A DNA stretch of 64,000 nt from Ancylobacter sonchi (GCF_018390695.1 NZ_JAHBGF010000011.1:124001-188000), one strand, 5' to 3'. Positions 8,195 to 17,753 are shown, numbered from the stretch's first letter. The notes: generated by a model from the sequence alone, not told the origin. Made by a program: numbers and translations.

Positions 8195-11100
8195 TCAGAA
8201 CCGGTAGGTCAGCCCGCCCTTGACGGCATTGGTCTCGACGCTGTCGCCGAACTGGCCCTCATAGCCGATGTTCAGCGTCAGATTGGCACCGATGTCGTAG
8301 CCGAGCCCGGCCCCGACCACGAAGCTGTCCTCGGCGATCGGCGCGCCGGCGACGGTGAAGCCGCTGCCGGTCTGCAGGAACGCCATCGCCGCCTCCGGCA
8401 CGATGTCGCCATAGGCATGGCGCCAGGCCAGCGAGGCATGCGGGGTCAGCGTGCCGCCGCCGAGCGCGAGGCTGGTCGCCAGCCGCAGGCCAAGCGTCGA
8501 ATAGGGCGTGTCGAAGCTGAGCCCCTGCGAGCTCAGCCCGGTCGCTGGCGCGCCGGTCTCGCTGAAGCTGTCGGTGTTCACCCAGCTCCAGGCGATCTGC
8601 GCGAACGGCTCCAGCGCCAGGCTGTTCATCTCCACCGCATAGGCGGCTTCCAGGAACAGGTTGGCGGTCGAGCCGTCATAGGAGGCGCGTGGCGTCTCGG
8701 TGATGCCGAGCAGGCTGGCGGTGCGATGGCTGTCGACGCTGGTCCAGCCATAGGAGGCGCCGGCGCGCAGCCGCCAGGCATCAAGGCTGGTGCCGGCATA
8801 GGCGGCGATCAGCGCAGTGTCGGCATCGACGCTGCTGAGCCGGGCATCGACGTCGCTCGACGCCGACACATAGCCGCCGGCAAGACCGAAGGTGGTGGTG
8901 CCGACCGTGACGTCGCCGCCGGCGAGGAAGCCGCCGAGCGAGGAATCCACGCTGGCGGAATTGCCGTTGCCGTCCGCCGTGCTCCACTGGCCATAGCCCT
9001 GCACCCAGCCGGCATAGGCCGGGCCGGGCGCCACCGGCGGCAGCGCCTTCACCGGGATCGGGCTCTTGGCGGCCGGCGCCTTGGCGGCATAGGCGGTGAC
9101 CGGCCCGTCGAAGTCCAACGCCGCCGTCTGCCGCGAGGACACTGCCGAGGCCTGCCGCAGGCGGGAGACCAGCGTGTCGGCGACCAGCGTGTTCTGGCTG
9201 TAGAGCGTGGTGCCGAGCGAGGCATGCGCCTCGCCGGACAGCAGGTCGTAGCCCGGCGCCAGCCCGCCCTGCTCGCCCGGCTGCAGCGAGACGATGCTGG
9301 AGTAGAGCGTGCCGGTGCCCGCCGCGTCGAGGGCGTTCGCCACCGCCGTCTGGTTGGCGGTCTGCGCGAAGCTGGCGAAGGAGGTGCCGTTGCGCGCCAG
9401 CGTCACCGTCACCGAGGCGCCGGCCTTGCCCAGCGTCGGGTCGATGAACAGGTAGTCCGGCGCCACCAGCGCCGTGAACTGCCCGTCCGGCGTGGTGGTC
9501 TCGCTCGCCGAGACGATGGTGTAGACCTGCCCGACATTCAGCGGCCCGTCGGCGATCGACATCACCACCGTGCCGCCATTGATCGCCGAGCTGCCGGCAA
9601 CGATCTGGTCGGAGCTGGTCGCGTTCGCTTCCACCACATAGGTCGAGCCGGCATTGAAGGTGATGGTGCCGGCGACGTTGATCGTGCCGATGGAATTGCC
9701 CGGCGACACGGTGGCGCCGGAATTCACCGTCAGCGAACCGAGGCTGGCATTGCCGGAAAGCCCCGCGCCATTGCCCATGGTCACATTGGCCGAGGCGAGC
9801 GAACCGTTGAGGTTGAGCTGGCCGTTCAGGGTTACGTTGCCGGCAAAGTTCGAGCTGCCGGTCGCCGTGTAGCTGGCATCAGAACCAAGGAACAGCGTCT
9901 CGAAGTCACGATACTGAGCCTCGTTGCCGAGCAGGCCCAGCGCGAAGCTGCCGCTGCCCGCGAGGCGGAGGGTGTCGCTGCCGGTGCCGGCGGTGACATA
10001 GCCGACCACCGTGCTGCCCGGCCGGTAGATGAACAGGTCGTCGCCGCCGCCCATGTCGACCGCCTTGGCGTTGTCGCTTTGGATGGTGCCGGCATTGTCG
10101 ATGGTGTCGGCATTGTCGCCGATGAAGGTCACCGCCACGCCGTCCGAGCGGATGATGCCCTCATTGATCAGCGTGGTGGCGAAGGGCGCCGGGCCCTGGT
10201 TGCTGTCGTCGACCAGGATCGCCCGGCCGACATTGTCGGAACCCTCATTGTAGTAGTTGTCGAAGGCCTCGATCACGCCGGTGGCATAGTTGTGGATCAG
10301 CCCGCCGCCGATCGCGAGGCCATCGGCGGTATTGGGCACGCCGTCATTGGTGCCGGTGGCGCCGGTGCCCTGGATCAGTCCGTAATTGTGCAGCTCGACC
10401 TTGCCGTCGACATCGACGCCGTCGCCGTCCCCATCGGCCACCCCGTCGGCCTCGCCGTCATCGTCGAGGAGGCCGGTCACCTCGCCGCGAATGGTGCCGT
10501 AATTGATCACCGTGGTGACGGTGTCGCCGGTGCTGTCGATGTTCACGCCCGAGCCATTGCGGCCGATGATGGTGCCGCCGGCCTCATTGAGAACATACAC
10601 CTCGCCGTCGCCGGTGATGCCGTGCTTGGCGCCGAGGATCTCGCCACCGGTCTTGTTGACGACGCTGCCGCCGGCCTCCTGGAAGTCGACGCCGTCCCCG
10701 TCGCTGGTGAGGTCGGTCGACTGGATGAGGCCGTAATTGATCACGCTGGCCCCGGCGCCGGGACGGATGCCGTCCGCCTCGCTCGACTGCAGCGTGCCGT
10801 AGTTGATGACGGTGATGACGTTGTCGGGCGAAGTGAGGTCGGCGAAATCGAGCGCCTGCCCGGCGCCGCCATCGATCAACCCATGGTTTTCGATGGTGAT
10901 AACGGCGCTGGTCTCATCGGAATCGGCGGCGATCTTGATGGCGTCGTCGCCGCCGAGGATCCGCCCGCCAACCTCGTTGACCAGCGTAAACGACTGCAAT
11001 GTCTCGACATTCGTCTCGTCGTCGAACTTGATCGCGCGGTCTTCGTCGCTCAGCGTCTGGATGGTACCGGAATTGACCAGCACGATGGTGCCGCCACCGA

Positions 11101-11620
11101 GCCGCACCGCGTCATTCGCGTTGGCGGTGATGGTGCCGGTGTTCTCGATCCGCACCTTGGCGGTGGCGTCGTTGGCGGAATTGAGGTCGAAGGCCTGTCC
11201 CTCTTCCGAGGTGATCGAGCCATTATTGATCACCGTGAGGTCGCCGCCGGCAAAGGCTTCGTCGAGGCGGAAGCCGTCATCGGTCGAGGCGATGGTGCCG
11301 TTATTGGTGAGCGCGTAGCTGCCGCTCACCTCGCCGTCGGTGTCGAAGGCGCGCTTGTCGCTGGTGATCGTGCCGTCATTGACGATCACGATCCCGGCGC
11401 CGGTCGCCGGACCGTCCCAGATCACCGCGCTCTTGGTCACGTCGAGCGTGCCGCCGGCCTCGACCACGCCGCTATCGGTGCCGGATACCGTCTGCTGCTT
11501 GGTCTGGGTGGTGCCGGCCGGCACCGTGAAGCTGTCGGCACGGGCCGCGAGCGGCGCGAACAGGAGCGAGCTGGCGGCGAGCAGCGCGCGGCAGCTCGCC
11601 GACGAGAAGAAGCGGTTCAT
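8195..11620 (-). CDS. Autotransporter with beta-helical passenger
   Basis: A 1141-residue type V secretion protein. A signal peptide spans about residues 1-28 ([11 protein letters not shown]). The passenger is built from many short beta-helix turns of the kind [21 protein letters not shown] and NSGTIQT, interrupted by an Asp/Gly-rich calcium-binding-like stretch near residues 390-405 ([12 protein letters not shown]). A linker rich in Ala, Lys and Pro leads to a beta-barrel domain of about 275 residues beginning near [13 protein letters not shown] and ending in the outer-membrane signature GGLTYRF. It probably displays or releases an adhesin-like passenger at the cell surface. No protease active site was seen. 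It is flanked by unrelated genes and is probably monocistronic. Confidence 0.92.
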   Translation of the reverse strand: MNRFFSSASCRALLAASSLLFAPLAARADSFTVPAGTTQTKQQTVSGTDSGVVEAGGTLDVTKSAVIWDGPATGAGIVIVNDGTITSDKRAFDTDGEVSGSYALTNNGTIASTDDGFRLDEAFAGGDLTVINNGSITSEEGQAFDLNSANDATAKVRIENTGTITANANDAVRLGGGTIVLVNSGTIQTLSDEDRAIKFDDETNVETLQSFTLVNEVGGRILGGDDAIKIAADSDETSAVITIENHGLIDGGAGQALDFADLTSPDNVITVINYGTLQSSEADGIRPGAGASVINYGLIQSTDLTSDGDGVDFQEAGGSVVNKTGGEILGAKHGITGDGEVYVLNEAGGTIIGRNGSGVNIDSTGDTVTTVINYGTIRGEVTGLLDDDGEADGVADGDGDGVDVDGKVELHNYGLIQGTGATGTNDGVPNTADGLAIGGGLIHNYATGVIEAFDNYYNEGSDNVGRAILVDDSNQGPAPFATTLINEGIIRSDGVAVTFIGDNADTIDNAGTIQSDNAKAVDMGGGDDLFIYRPGSTVVGYVTAGTGSDTLRLAGSGSFALGLLGNEAQYRDFETLFLGSDASYTATGSSNFAGNVTLNGQLNLNGSLASANVTMGNGAGLSGNASLGSLTVNSGATVSPGNSIGTINVAGTITFNAGSTYVVEANATSSDQIVAGSSAINGGTVVMSIADGPLNVGQVYTIVSASETTTPDGQFTALVAPDYLFIDPTLGKAGASVTVTLARNGTSFASFAQTANQTAVANALDAAGTGTLYSSIVSLQPGEQGGLAPGYDLLSGEAHASLGTTLYSQNTLVADTLVSRLRQASAVSSRQTAALDFDGPVTAYAAKAPAAKSPIPVKALPPVAPGPAYAGWVQGYGQWSTADGNGNSASVDSSLGGFLAGGDVTVGTTTFGLAGGYVSASSDVDARLSSVDADTALIAAYAGTSLDAWRLRAGASYGWTSVDSHRTASLLGITETPRASYDGSTANLFLEAAYAVEMNSLALEPFAQIAWSWVNTDSFSETGAPATGLSSQGLSFDTPYSTLGLRLATSLALGGGTLTPHASLAWRHAYGDIVPEAAMAFLQTGSGFTVAGAPIAEDSFVVGAGLGYDIGANLTLNIGYEGQFGDSVETNAVKGGLTYRF

Positions 11621-11812
11621 GCGGACGTCCCCAGGCCCTATCGTGATGGACCTGCGCTATCCAGCACGGATGACAGGGGGGTGACATGCGCGCGCCTCGG
11701 CGTCCGATCGCCGGGGATACCGGCGCGGGAGGCCGCCGCTGTGCCCCTGCGGCAACAACGTTCATGTCCTTAAGTCCTTGATGTCGTCCGGCTTTCGCCG
11801 CGGATGCCCGCC

Positions 11813-12802
11813 TCAGAGCACCAGCACGCCGGCATTGCCGCCCTCGGTGCCCATGCACAGCGCCCCGCCATCGGCGCGCCAGGCCATGGCGGTGATCGGG
11901 CTGGCGTCGGGCGCGCGCACCAGGATCTCGGCGCCGTCGGAAATGCGCACCATCATCACCATGCCGTCCTCGAAGCCGACCGCGATCACCTCGTCCTTGG
12001 GATGCGCGGCGACACAGGAGACGCGCACGTCGCGTGGCGCCAGCATGGAAGGCTGCTTGCCCATCGGCCCTTCCTTGCTGGCGAACGGCCAGAGGATCGC
12101 CTCGTTGGAACCGGAAGTGGCGAGGAACTTACCGCCGGCGGTGAACGCCATCGATTTCACCCGCGCCGGATAGCCGCTCATGCGCATGTGGCCGCCATCG
12201 GCGAGCCGCCAGCCATGCAGCGCCGACTCCTGCATCGTCGTCACCACGAAGCGCATGTCGGGGCTGAAGGCGACGCCACGATGCGAGCCCTTCCATTCCA
12301 GCACCTCGGGCTTAGCCTGCGCATTGGGAAACCACAACGTCACGCCGCCATAATGGGCGACGGCGAGCCGCGTGCCCTTGAAGGCGAAGGCAAGCCCACC
12401 GACGGTGGAGGGCACCGCCAGCATCTTCATCTCGCCCTTGGCGGGCAGGAAATGCGCGGTCTTGCCGGCCGAGAACGCCACCGCGTCGGCGCCGAGCGCC
12501 ACCTGGTCGATCCAGCGCCCCTTCTGCTCGAACACCACCTCGGTGGAGCCGTCGCCACGGGTGCGCACCACCCGGCCGTCGTCGCCACCGGTGACGATCG
12601 AGCGGGCATCAACGGCGAGCGACAACAGCACGCCCTTATGCGCTTCGACGCGCAGCGGCTCCTCGCCGGCGAAGGCGAGCGCGCCCTCGGCGAGCGCGAA
12701 GACCGGGGTGACACCGAGATAGGCGGCGCCGACCACCGCGCCGCCGAGCGCATGCACGCGCAGCTTCGAGGTCAGCGAGGAGGGAATGCTGGTAGCGGCC
12801 AT
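11813..12802 (-). CDS. WD40 repeat protein at the end of the zinc operon
   Basis: A 329-residue soluble protein made of WD40-like blades, for example VTGGDDGRVVRTR, GGVTLWFPNAQ, FLATSGSNEAILWPF and IAVGFEDGMVMMVRI, consistent with a seven-bladed propeller and no signal peptide. It ends the minus-strand run HisRich-znuC-znuB-znuA-cobW-WD40, 97 bases after the CobW GTPase gene. WD40 propellers are scaffolds and catalyse nothing themselves. The position suggests a role in cytoplasmic zinc allocation, perhaps by assembling the GTPase with clients, but this is inference. The histidine and cysteine content is ordinary. Confidence 0.82.
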   Translation of the reverse strand: MAATSIPSSLTSKLRVHALGGAVVGAAYLGVTPVFALAEGALAFAGEEPLRVEAHKGVLLSLAVDARSIVTGGDDGRVVRTRGDGSTEVVFEQKGRWIDQVALGADAVAFSAGKTAHFLPAKGEMKMLAVPSTVGGLAFAFKGTRLAVAHYGGVTLWFPNAQAKPEVLEWKGSHRGVAFSPDMRFVVTTMQESALHGWRLADGGHMRMSGYPARVKSMAFTAGGKFLATSGSNEAILWPFASKEGPMGKQPSMLAPRDVRVSCVAAHPKDEVIAVGFEDGMVMMVRISDGAEILVRAPDASPITAMAWRADGGALCMGTEGGNAGVLVL

Positions 12803-12899
12803 GGGGACCAGTCGGGCTCGGATCGGAAAAACGCAAAGGGCTGCGCCGGACTAGCGCATATTGCGCCCGCCGTCACGCAGCCCGCCTGTACGGAGATGT

Positions 12900-13877
12900 T
12901 CACGCCACGCAGGCGCGAAAACCCTTTTCGAGTTCCGGCACGTTGAGCTTGCGGCCGATGAACACGATGCGGCTCACCTTCGGCTCGCCTTCCTTCCACG
13001 GGCGCTGGTGGTCGCCGTCGAGGATCATGTGCACGCCCTGGAAGACGAAGCGCTCGGGGTCGTTCTTGAAGGCGAGGATGCCCTTGGAACGCAGGATGTT
13101 CGGCCCCTCGCGCTGGGTCAGCTCCTGGATCCACGGGAAGAACTTGTCCGGGTCGAGCGGCGCGTCGCTGGTGAACGACACCGAGCGCATGTCCTCGTCG
13201 TGGAAATGCTTGTGACCGGCCTCGAGGAAATCCGGATCGATCGCCTGGATCCGGTCGAGATCGAACGCCCCCTGCCCCAGCACCTTGTCGATGGCGATGT
13301 CGGAGCGCTGGGTACGGTGGATGCGGGCGAAGGGGTTGATGGCGCGGATGCGCAATTCGACGTCCTTCAGCTCCGCCTCCGACACGAGGTCGGTCTTGTT
13401 GAGCAGGATGACGTCGGCGAAGGCGATCTGGTTCTTCGCCTCGGGCGCGTCCTTCAGCCGGTCCTTCAGCCATTTGGCGTCGGCGACCGTCACCACGGCG
13501 TCGAGCGTGGTCTTGGCGCCGACCGTCTCGTCGACGAAGAAGGTCTGCGCGACCGGAGCGGGATCGGCGAGGCCGGTGGTCTCGACGATGATGCCGTCGA
13601 AGCCGTCCTTGCGCTTGAGGAGGCCGTCGATGATGCGGATCAGGTCGCCGCGCACGGTGCAGCAGATGCAGCCGTTGTTCATCTCGAACACTTCCTCGTC
13701 GGCGCCGACCACGAGGTCGTTGTCGATGCCGATCTCGCCGAACTCGTTGACCACCACGGCGAATTTCTTGCCGTGCGGCTCGGAGAGGATGCGGTTGAGC
13801 AACGTGGTCTTGCCGGCGCCGAGATAGCCGGTCAGCACGGTGACGGGAATCTTGCTCTGGGTCTGCGTGTCAGCCAT
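12900..13877 (-). CDS. CobW/COG0523 GTPase, putative zinc metallochaperone
   Basis: A 325-residue G3E-family GTPase. Walker A is GYLGAGKTT (about 17-25). The metal site CICC lies at about 70-73 in [13 protein letters not shown], the NKTD guanine-specificity motif at about 160, and the C-terminal CobW_C domain ends in [13 protein letters not shown] short His-rich stretch ([10 protein letters not shown]) lies between the domains. Placement directly behind znuA points to the zinc-related COG0523 subgroup (ZigA/ZNG1-like), which hands zinc to client enzymes under limitation, rather than cobalamin synthesis. ATG 13877 has GGAG nine bases upstream; GTG 13886 is a weaker alternative. Confidence 0.9.
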   Translation of the reverse strand: MADTQTQSKIPVTVLTGYLGAGKTTLLNRILSEPHGKKFAVVVNEFGEIGIDNDLVVGADEEVFEMNNGCICCTVRGDLIRIIDGLLKRKDGFDGIIVETTGLADPAPVAQTFFVDETVGAKTTLDAVVTVADAKWLKDRLKDAPEAKNQIAFADVILLNKTDLVSEAELKDVELRIRAINPFARIHRTQRSDIAIDKVLGQGAFDLDRIQAIDPDFLEAGHKHFHDEDMRSVSFTSDAPLDPDKFFPWIQELTQREGPNILRSKGILAFKNDPERFVFQGVHMILDGDHQRPWKEGEPKVSRIVFIGRKLNVPELEKGFRACVA

Positions 13878-13901
13878 CGAGGCCACTCCAGTCTTTGCTT
13901 T

Positions 13902-13922
13902 CCTCTCCCCGCCGGGGAGAGG
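13902..13922. repeat. Perfect palindromic hairpin between znuA and cobW
   Basis: A 21-base perfect inverted repeat with arms CCTCTCCCCG and CGGGGAGAGG around a single C. A shorter relative (CTCCCCG T CGGGGAG) lies at 18501-18515. Such GC hairpins recur between genes in many alphaproteobacteria. Placed between znuA and cobW, it could stabilise the upstream mRNA or lower expression of the two distal genes. Confidence 0.6.
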
Positions 13923-13983
13923 CGGCCCGCGAAACGCGCCGGCGGTGGACGTCGGCGTCGGGGGCGGGAAGCCCCCTCCCGCC

Positions 13984-14934
13984 TCAGCTCGACAGCGCCG
14001 CCGAGAATTCGCGGATGTTGTTCTGCATCATGTCGATATAGGTGGCGGCCGGTCCCTTGTCATCGGAGAGGGCGTCGGAAAACACCGTACCGCCGATCTT
14101 GGCGCCGGTCTCGTTGGCGATGCGCTTGATCAGGCGCGGGTCGGAGATGTTCTCCATGAACACCGCCGGGATCTTCTCGGCCTTGATCTGGCGAATGATC
14201 CGGGCGACGTCCTTGGCCGAGGCTTCCGCCTCGGTGGAGACGCCCTGCGGTGCGATGAACTCCAGCCCATAGGCGCCCTCGAAATAGCCGAAGGCGTCAT
14301 GCGAGGTGATCACCCGCCGCTTGTCGGCCGGGATGCGCGCCACCGCCGCCTTGATCTCGGCATCGAGCGCCTGAAGCCTGGCGAGATAGGCCGCCGCATT
14401 GGCCTCGTAGGTCGCCTTGCCCGCCGGGTCGGCGGCGATCAGCCCGTCGCGGATATTGGCGACGTAGATCTCGGCATTGGCGACCGACTGCCAGGCATGC
14501 GGGTCGGTCTCCTCGTGATCGTGGCCGGCCTGCGCCTCCTTGCCGTGGTCGTGCCCTTCTTCCTCCATCTCGCGGGCGGTGACGCCCTTGGCGGCGACCA
14601 CCACGGCGGCGCTGGTGCCGGAGGATTTCGCCAGCCGGTCCATCCAGCCCTCGAAGCCGAGGCCGTTGACGAACACCACCTTGGCCGCCGCCATCTTCTT
14701 GGCGTCGGCCGGCGCCGGCTGGAACACATGCGCGTCGCCGTCCGGCCCGACCAGCGTCGAGATCGCCACCCGGTCGCCGCCGACATTCTTCACGAGGTCG
14801 CCGAGGATCGAGAACGACGCCACCACCGGCAGCTTGGCGCCGGTGTCGGTCTGCGCCGCCGCGGGAGTAGCGATGGGAGCGGCGACGAGCGCCAGCAGCA
14901 GCGAGGCCGCGGCGGCAAAGCTAGAGAGCTTCAT
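13984..14934 (-). CDS. znuA: Zinc ABC transporter, periplasmic binding protein
   Basis: ZnuA, 316 residues, captures zinc in the periplasm for the ZnuBC importer. A signal peptide covers about residues 1-27. The characteristic His/Asp/Glu-rich loop ([19 protein letters not shown]) lies at about 120-138, between the two lobes. Metal-ligand regions are seen around [20 protein letters not shown] and [18 protein letters not shown]. The ATG is preceded by a GAAGGAGA ribosome site and lies only 12 bases after the znuB stop. It belongs to the minus-strand operon driven from the Zur-like site near 16.88 kb. Confidence 0.96.
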   Translation of the reverse strand: MKLSSFAAAASLLLALVAAPIATPAAAQTDTGAKLPVVASFSILGDLVKNVGGDRVAISTLVGPDGDAHVFQPAPADAKKMAAAKVVFVNGLGFEGWMDRLAKSSGTSAAVVVAAKGVTAREMEEEGHDHGKEAQAGHDHEETDPHAWQSVANAEIYVANIRDGLIAADPAGKATYEANAAAYLARLQALDAEIKAAVARIPADKRRVITSHDAFGYFEGAYGLEFIAPQGVSTEAEASAKDVARIIRQIKAEKIPAVFMENISDPRLIKRIANETGAKIGGTVFSDALSDDKGPAATYIDMMQNNIREFSAALSS

Positions 14935-14946
14935 GCGAATTCTCCT

Positions 14947-15819
14947 TCAGGCTTCGAGATGTCGGCGCGGCATCAGGCGGGGCAGGATGCCGCCGATGGG
15001 CCCGACGAGCACCGACAGCACATAGGCGCCGCCGGCGACGAGGATGATGGCGGGCCCGGAGGGCACGCCGAGATGGTAGGAGACCAAGAGGCCGATCACG
15101 CCGGAGCCGCAGGCGACCAGCACCGCCGCGACGACAAGCGCGGTCAGGTCGCTCGCCCAGAAGCGGGCGGTGGCGGCCGGCAGCATCATCAGCCCGACGG
15201 CCAGCAGCGTGCCGAGCGCGTGGAAGCCGCCGACGAGGTTCAGCACCACCAGCCCGAGGAAGACCAGATGCGTCGGCGTGCCGGCCCGGCTCACCGAGCG
15301 CAGGAAGCCGGGATCAACGCATTCCACCACCAGGGGCCGCCACAGCACGGCGAGCGTCAGCATGGACACCGTCGAGACGCCGACGATCAGCAACAGCGTC
15401 GGGTCGTCCAGCGCCAGCACGGTGCCGAACAGCACGTGCAGGAGATCGACATTCGAGCCGCGCAGCGACACCAGCATCACGCCGAGCGCCAGCGAGACGA
15501 GGTAGAAGGCGGCGAGCGCCGCGTCCTCCTTCATCTGCGTCGCCCGCGCCACCGCGCCGGCGCCAAGCGCCACCGCGAAGCCGGCGATCAGCCCGCCCAG
15601 GGTCATGGCGAACAGGTTCAGCCCGGCGGCGAGGAAGCCGACCGCCGCGCCGGGCAGGATGGCATGCGCCATGGCGTCGCCGGCAAGGCTCATCCGCCGC
15701 AGCATCATCAGCACGCCGACCGGCCCGGCGCCGAGGCCGAGCGCGATGACGCCGATCAAGGCCCGGCGCATGAAGTCGAACTCCGCGAAGGGAGCGATCA
15801 ACAGGTCATACGCGTTCAT
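14947..15819 (-). CDS. znuB: Zinc ABC transporter permease
   Basis: ZnuB, 290 residues, an ABC-3 family permease with eight or nine hydrophobic segments. The N terminus MNAYDLLIAPFAEFDFMRRA and the segments GDAMAHAILPGAAVGFL and LLAVGLMMLPAATARF are typical of manganese/zinc permeases. ATG 15819 overlaps the znuC stop by four bases (ATGA), which fixes the start; the frame is open further upstream but lies inside znuC. It forms the channel of the ZnuABC importer in the inner membrane. Confidence 0.95.
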   Translation of the reverse strand: MNAYDLLIAPFAEFDFMRRALIGVIALGLGAGPVGVLMMLRRMSLAGDAMAHAILPGAAVGFLAAGLNLFAMTLGGLIAGFAVALGAGAVARATQMKEDAALAAFYLVSLALGVMLVSLRGSNVDLLHVLFGTVLALDDPTLLLIVGVSTVSMLTLAVLWRPLVVECVDPGFLRSVSRAGTPTHLVFLGLVVLNLVGGFHALGTLLAVGLMMLPAATARFWASDLTALVVAAVLVACGSGVIGLLVSYHLGVPSGPAIILVAGGAYVLSVLVGPIGGILPRLMPRRHLEA

Positions 15820-16589
15820 GCCGCGCGCTCCGTACGCGCCGGCTCGCAGGCATGGGCGCTCTCGTCCCACGCCTCGCACATGTGGCGCGCCCGCGTGAGG
15901 TTGGTGGAGGTCAGCACGGTGCGCGTCTCGCCCCACTCGACCGGCGAACGGGCGAGCAGCAGCGTGCGCGGGAAATGCGCCCGCACCAGTTCGAGGTCGT
16001 GCAGCACCGCGAGCACGGTGCGCCCCTCGCCATGCCAGCGCTCCACCAGCGCGACGAGGTCGCGCACGGTAGCGGCATCGAGGGCCGTGAACGGCTCGTC
16101 GAGCAGGATGATCTCGGCATTCTGCAGCAGCAGCCGCGCGAACAGCGCCCGCTGCATCTGCCCGCCGGACAGCGTGCCGATCGGGCGGCGCTCGAAGCCG
16201 TCGAGCCCCACTGCAGCGATCGCCGCCGCGATCCGTTCACGGTCGGCGTGCGAGATCCCGCCGAACAGCCCGGTGCGCCGCCACAGGCCGAGCGCCACGA
16301 TGTCGTAGACATTGATCGGGAAGGAGCGGTCGACCTCTGCCGCCTGCGGCAGATAGGCGATGCGTGCCCGCCCGTCATCCGGCCGGACGATGCTGCCCGC
16401 CAGCGGCGACAACAGGCCCACCACCCCCTTCAGCAGCGTCGACTTGCCGGCCCCGTTCGGCCCGCAAATGGCGATCAGCTCGCCGGCATTGACCGTTCCC
16501 GTCAGATGATGCACCGCCGGATGCCGGTCATAGCCGAGCGTGACATCGCGGAAGGCAAGCACTTCGGCGCTCATAACCTCGGCGCCCAT
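15816..16589 (-). CDS. znuC: Zinc ABC transporter ATP-binding protein
   Basis: ZnuC, 257 residues, the ATPase of the zinc importer. Walker A GPNGAGKST is at about 43-51, the signature LSGGQMQRALFA at about 140, Walker B IILLDEPF at about 160, and the switch histidine is in AVLHDLELV. ATG 16589 follows a GGGGAGG ribosome site and overlaps the TGA of the upstream His-rich peptide gene (TGATG), so the two are translationally coupled; a second in-frame ATG lies at 16574. The last 30 residues contain histidine and cysteine (RHMCEAWDESAHACEP) beyond the core ATPase fold. Confidence 0.95.
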   Translation of the reverse strand: MGAEVMSAEVLAFRDVTLGYDRHPAVHHLTGTVNAGELIAICGPNGAGKSTLLKGVVGLLSPLAGSIVRPDDGRARIAYLPQAAEVDRSFPINVYDIVALGLWRRTGLFGGISHADRERIAAAIAAVGLDGFERRPIGTLSGGQMQRALFARLLLQNAEIILLDEPFTALDAATVRDLVALVERWHGEGRTVLAVLHDLELVRAHFPRTLLLARSPVEWGETRTVLTSTNLTRARHMCEAWDESAHACEPARTERAA

Positions 16590-16852
16590 CACGCGCCTCC
16601 CCACAGCACGGCCAGCGCCGCCGCCCACAGCAGTGCGGCGACCGGCAGCACCAGCATGAGCCGAGAAAGGGCGGAGAGCCTCAGCAGCGACGGCGCCACC
16701 GCCGCCGCCGGATGGCGGGCGCCGACCGGATGCGAGTGATGCGCGTGCGTGTGAGGAGCATGCGCATGATCATCGTGCGCGTGATCGCTGCTATGCGAAT
16801 GATCCGGCTGGGAAGGCGCGGGATCGTGAGAATGTTGGTGGGATGCGGACAT
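16589..16852 (-). CDS. His-rich single-span membrane peptide, first gene of the znu operon
   Basis: An 87-residue protein that I cannot assign to a named family. The first 47 residues contain 15 histidines, mostly as HxH pairs (SHQHSH, DHSHSSDHAH, PHTHAHHSH), followed by one hydrophobic helix at about 64-86 (LMLVLPVAALLWAAALAVLW). It therefore looks like a membrane-anchored zinc-binding peptide. It opens the znu operon, starts 25 bases from a Zur-like palindrome, and its TGA overlaps the znuC ATG. GAGG lies six bases before its ATG. It may collect zinc near the transporter, buffer it, or serve as a leader controlling znuC translation. These roles are inference. Confidence 0.78.
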   Translation of the reverse strand: MSASHQHSHDPAPSQPDHSHSSDHAHDDHAHAPHTHAHHSHPVGARHPAAAVAPSLLRLSALSRLMLVLPVAALLWAAALAVLWGGA

Positions 16853-16876
16853 GCGTAACCTCGGCTGCGAGGCATT

Positions 16877-16891
16877 TGATACAACATATCA
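16877..16891. promoter_or_regulatory. Candidate Zur operator of the znu operon
   Basis: The 15-base palindrome TGATA-CAACA-TATCA lies 25 bases before the His-rich peptide start. Read on the minus strand it contains ATGTTGTATCA, which resembles alphaproteobacterial Zur boxes with an ATGTTATA core. Its position over the expected promoter suits repression by the Fur-family protein at 133-651. Confidence 0.6.
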
Positions 16892-16912
16892 TCACGACAC
16901 GTCCAGTCCGCC

Positions 16913-16923
16913 GATACATTATC
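16913..16923. promoter_or_regulatory. Second, weaker Zur-like half palindrome
   Basis: GATA-CAT-TATC lies 36 bases from the first palindrome, about three helical turns apart, and shares its GATAC and TATCA elements. It may be an auxiliary Zur site between the divergent znu and ppa units. It could also be a chance A/T-rich palindrome in the promoter region. Confidence 0.35.
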
Positions 16924-17069
16924 ACATCGCAGATGCGAGATTTTTGCCGCATCGCGGCACATGCGCCCAATTGCCCGTGCGTCCTCTCTCGACGTCAGGC
17001 CTGCTCCGACCTATTAGAAGGCGCTTTGTCGGCCGGACCGCCCGGCATTCTTCGTTCTGGAGCCCGTTC

Positions 17070-17597
17070 ATGGACATTTCACGCATTTCTGCTGGACCGA
17101 ACCCGCCGGATGAGATCCACGCCGTCATCGAGATCCCGGCCGGCGGCGCGCCGGTCAAGTACGAGCTCGACAAGGACTCCGGCGCGATCTTCGTCGACCG
17201 CTTCCTGCACACGCCGATGTTCTATCCGGGTGCCTATGGCTTCATCCCGCAGTCGCTGGGCGACGACGGCGATCCGCTCGACGTCATCGTCATCTCGCCG
17301 GTGGCGCTGATGGCCGGCTGCGTCATCCCCTGCCGCCCGGTCGGCGTGCTGATGATGACGGACGAGAAGGGCGGCGACGAGAAGATCCTCGCGGTGCCGG
17401 CCGACAGCGTCTACCCGTACCACTCCAACGTGAAGTCCTATAAGGACCTGCCCCCGCTCGTCGTCGAGCAGGTCGCGCACTTCTTCACCCACTACAAGGA
17501 CCTGGAGAAGGGCAAGAAGGTCAACGTCGCCGACTGGCACGGCCCCGAGCGCGCCCGCGAGCTGATCGTCAAGGCGATCGAAGCCGCCAAGAAGTGA
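17070..17597 (+). CDS. ppa: Inorganic pyrophosphatase
   Basis: A 175-residue soluble family I pyrophosphatase that hydrolyses pyrophosphate to two phosphates and so pulls biosynthetic reactions forward. The signature DDGDPLDVI (about residues 64-72) supplies the metal-binding aspartates; the substrate regions KYELDKDSGAIFVDRFL and the C-terminal WHGPERARELI are conserved. ATG 17070 is preceded by ctggag and gives the usual length. It is divergent from the znu operon and upstream of a phosphoribosyltransferase, an enzyme class that makes or uses pyrophosphate. Confidence 0.97.
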   Translation: MDISRISAGPNPPDEIHAVIEIPAGGAPVKYELDKDSGAIFVDRFLHTPMFYPGAYGFIPQSLGDDGDPLDVIVISPVALMAGCVIPCRPVGVLMMTDEKGGDEKILAVPADSVYPYHSNVKSYKDLPPLVVEQVAHFFTHYKDLEKGKKVNVADWHGPERARELIVKAIEAAKK

Positions 17598-17673
17598 GAC
17601 CTCGGCCCGTTCGGGCCGAAGCCCTCCTGATTAACCGCCGGTCCCTGGCCGGTGGACGATGCGACGAATGTTG

Positions 17674-17704
17674 AAGGGCCGCCCGCCGCATGCGGGCGGC
17701 CCTT
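17674..17704. repeat. Strong hairpin between ppa and phosphoribosyltransferase gene
   Basis: Inverted repeat AAGGGCCGCCCG / CGGGCGGCCCTT with a seven-base loop, 50 bases before the next start. It lacks a long T run, so it could be a weak terminator for ppa or an mRNA 3' stabiliser rather than a clear intrinsic terminator. Confidence 0.6.
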
Positions 17705-17753
17705 GGCATTTGCGTTGCTGGCTTCGTGAGGCCCTCGCCTCCCGGAGTTCCCC

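Noticed and set aside
8141..11773. A 1210-codon open frame on the plus strand opposite the autotransporter
   Set aside because: Composition is a shadow of GC-rich codon bias (Arg/Ala/Gly/Asp-rich, no domains), whereas the minus strand encodes a signal peptide, repeats and a barrel ending in F.
13840..16308. An 822-codon plus-strand open frame across znuA, znuB and znuC
   Set aside because: It is antisense to three overlapping, well-recognised genes and has low-complexity His/Arg/Gly-rich sequence.
17604..17623. CGGCCC / GGGCCG hairpin right after ppa as intrinsic terminator
   Set aside because: Stem is short and no T run follows; the hairpin at 17674 is stronger, also without a T run.
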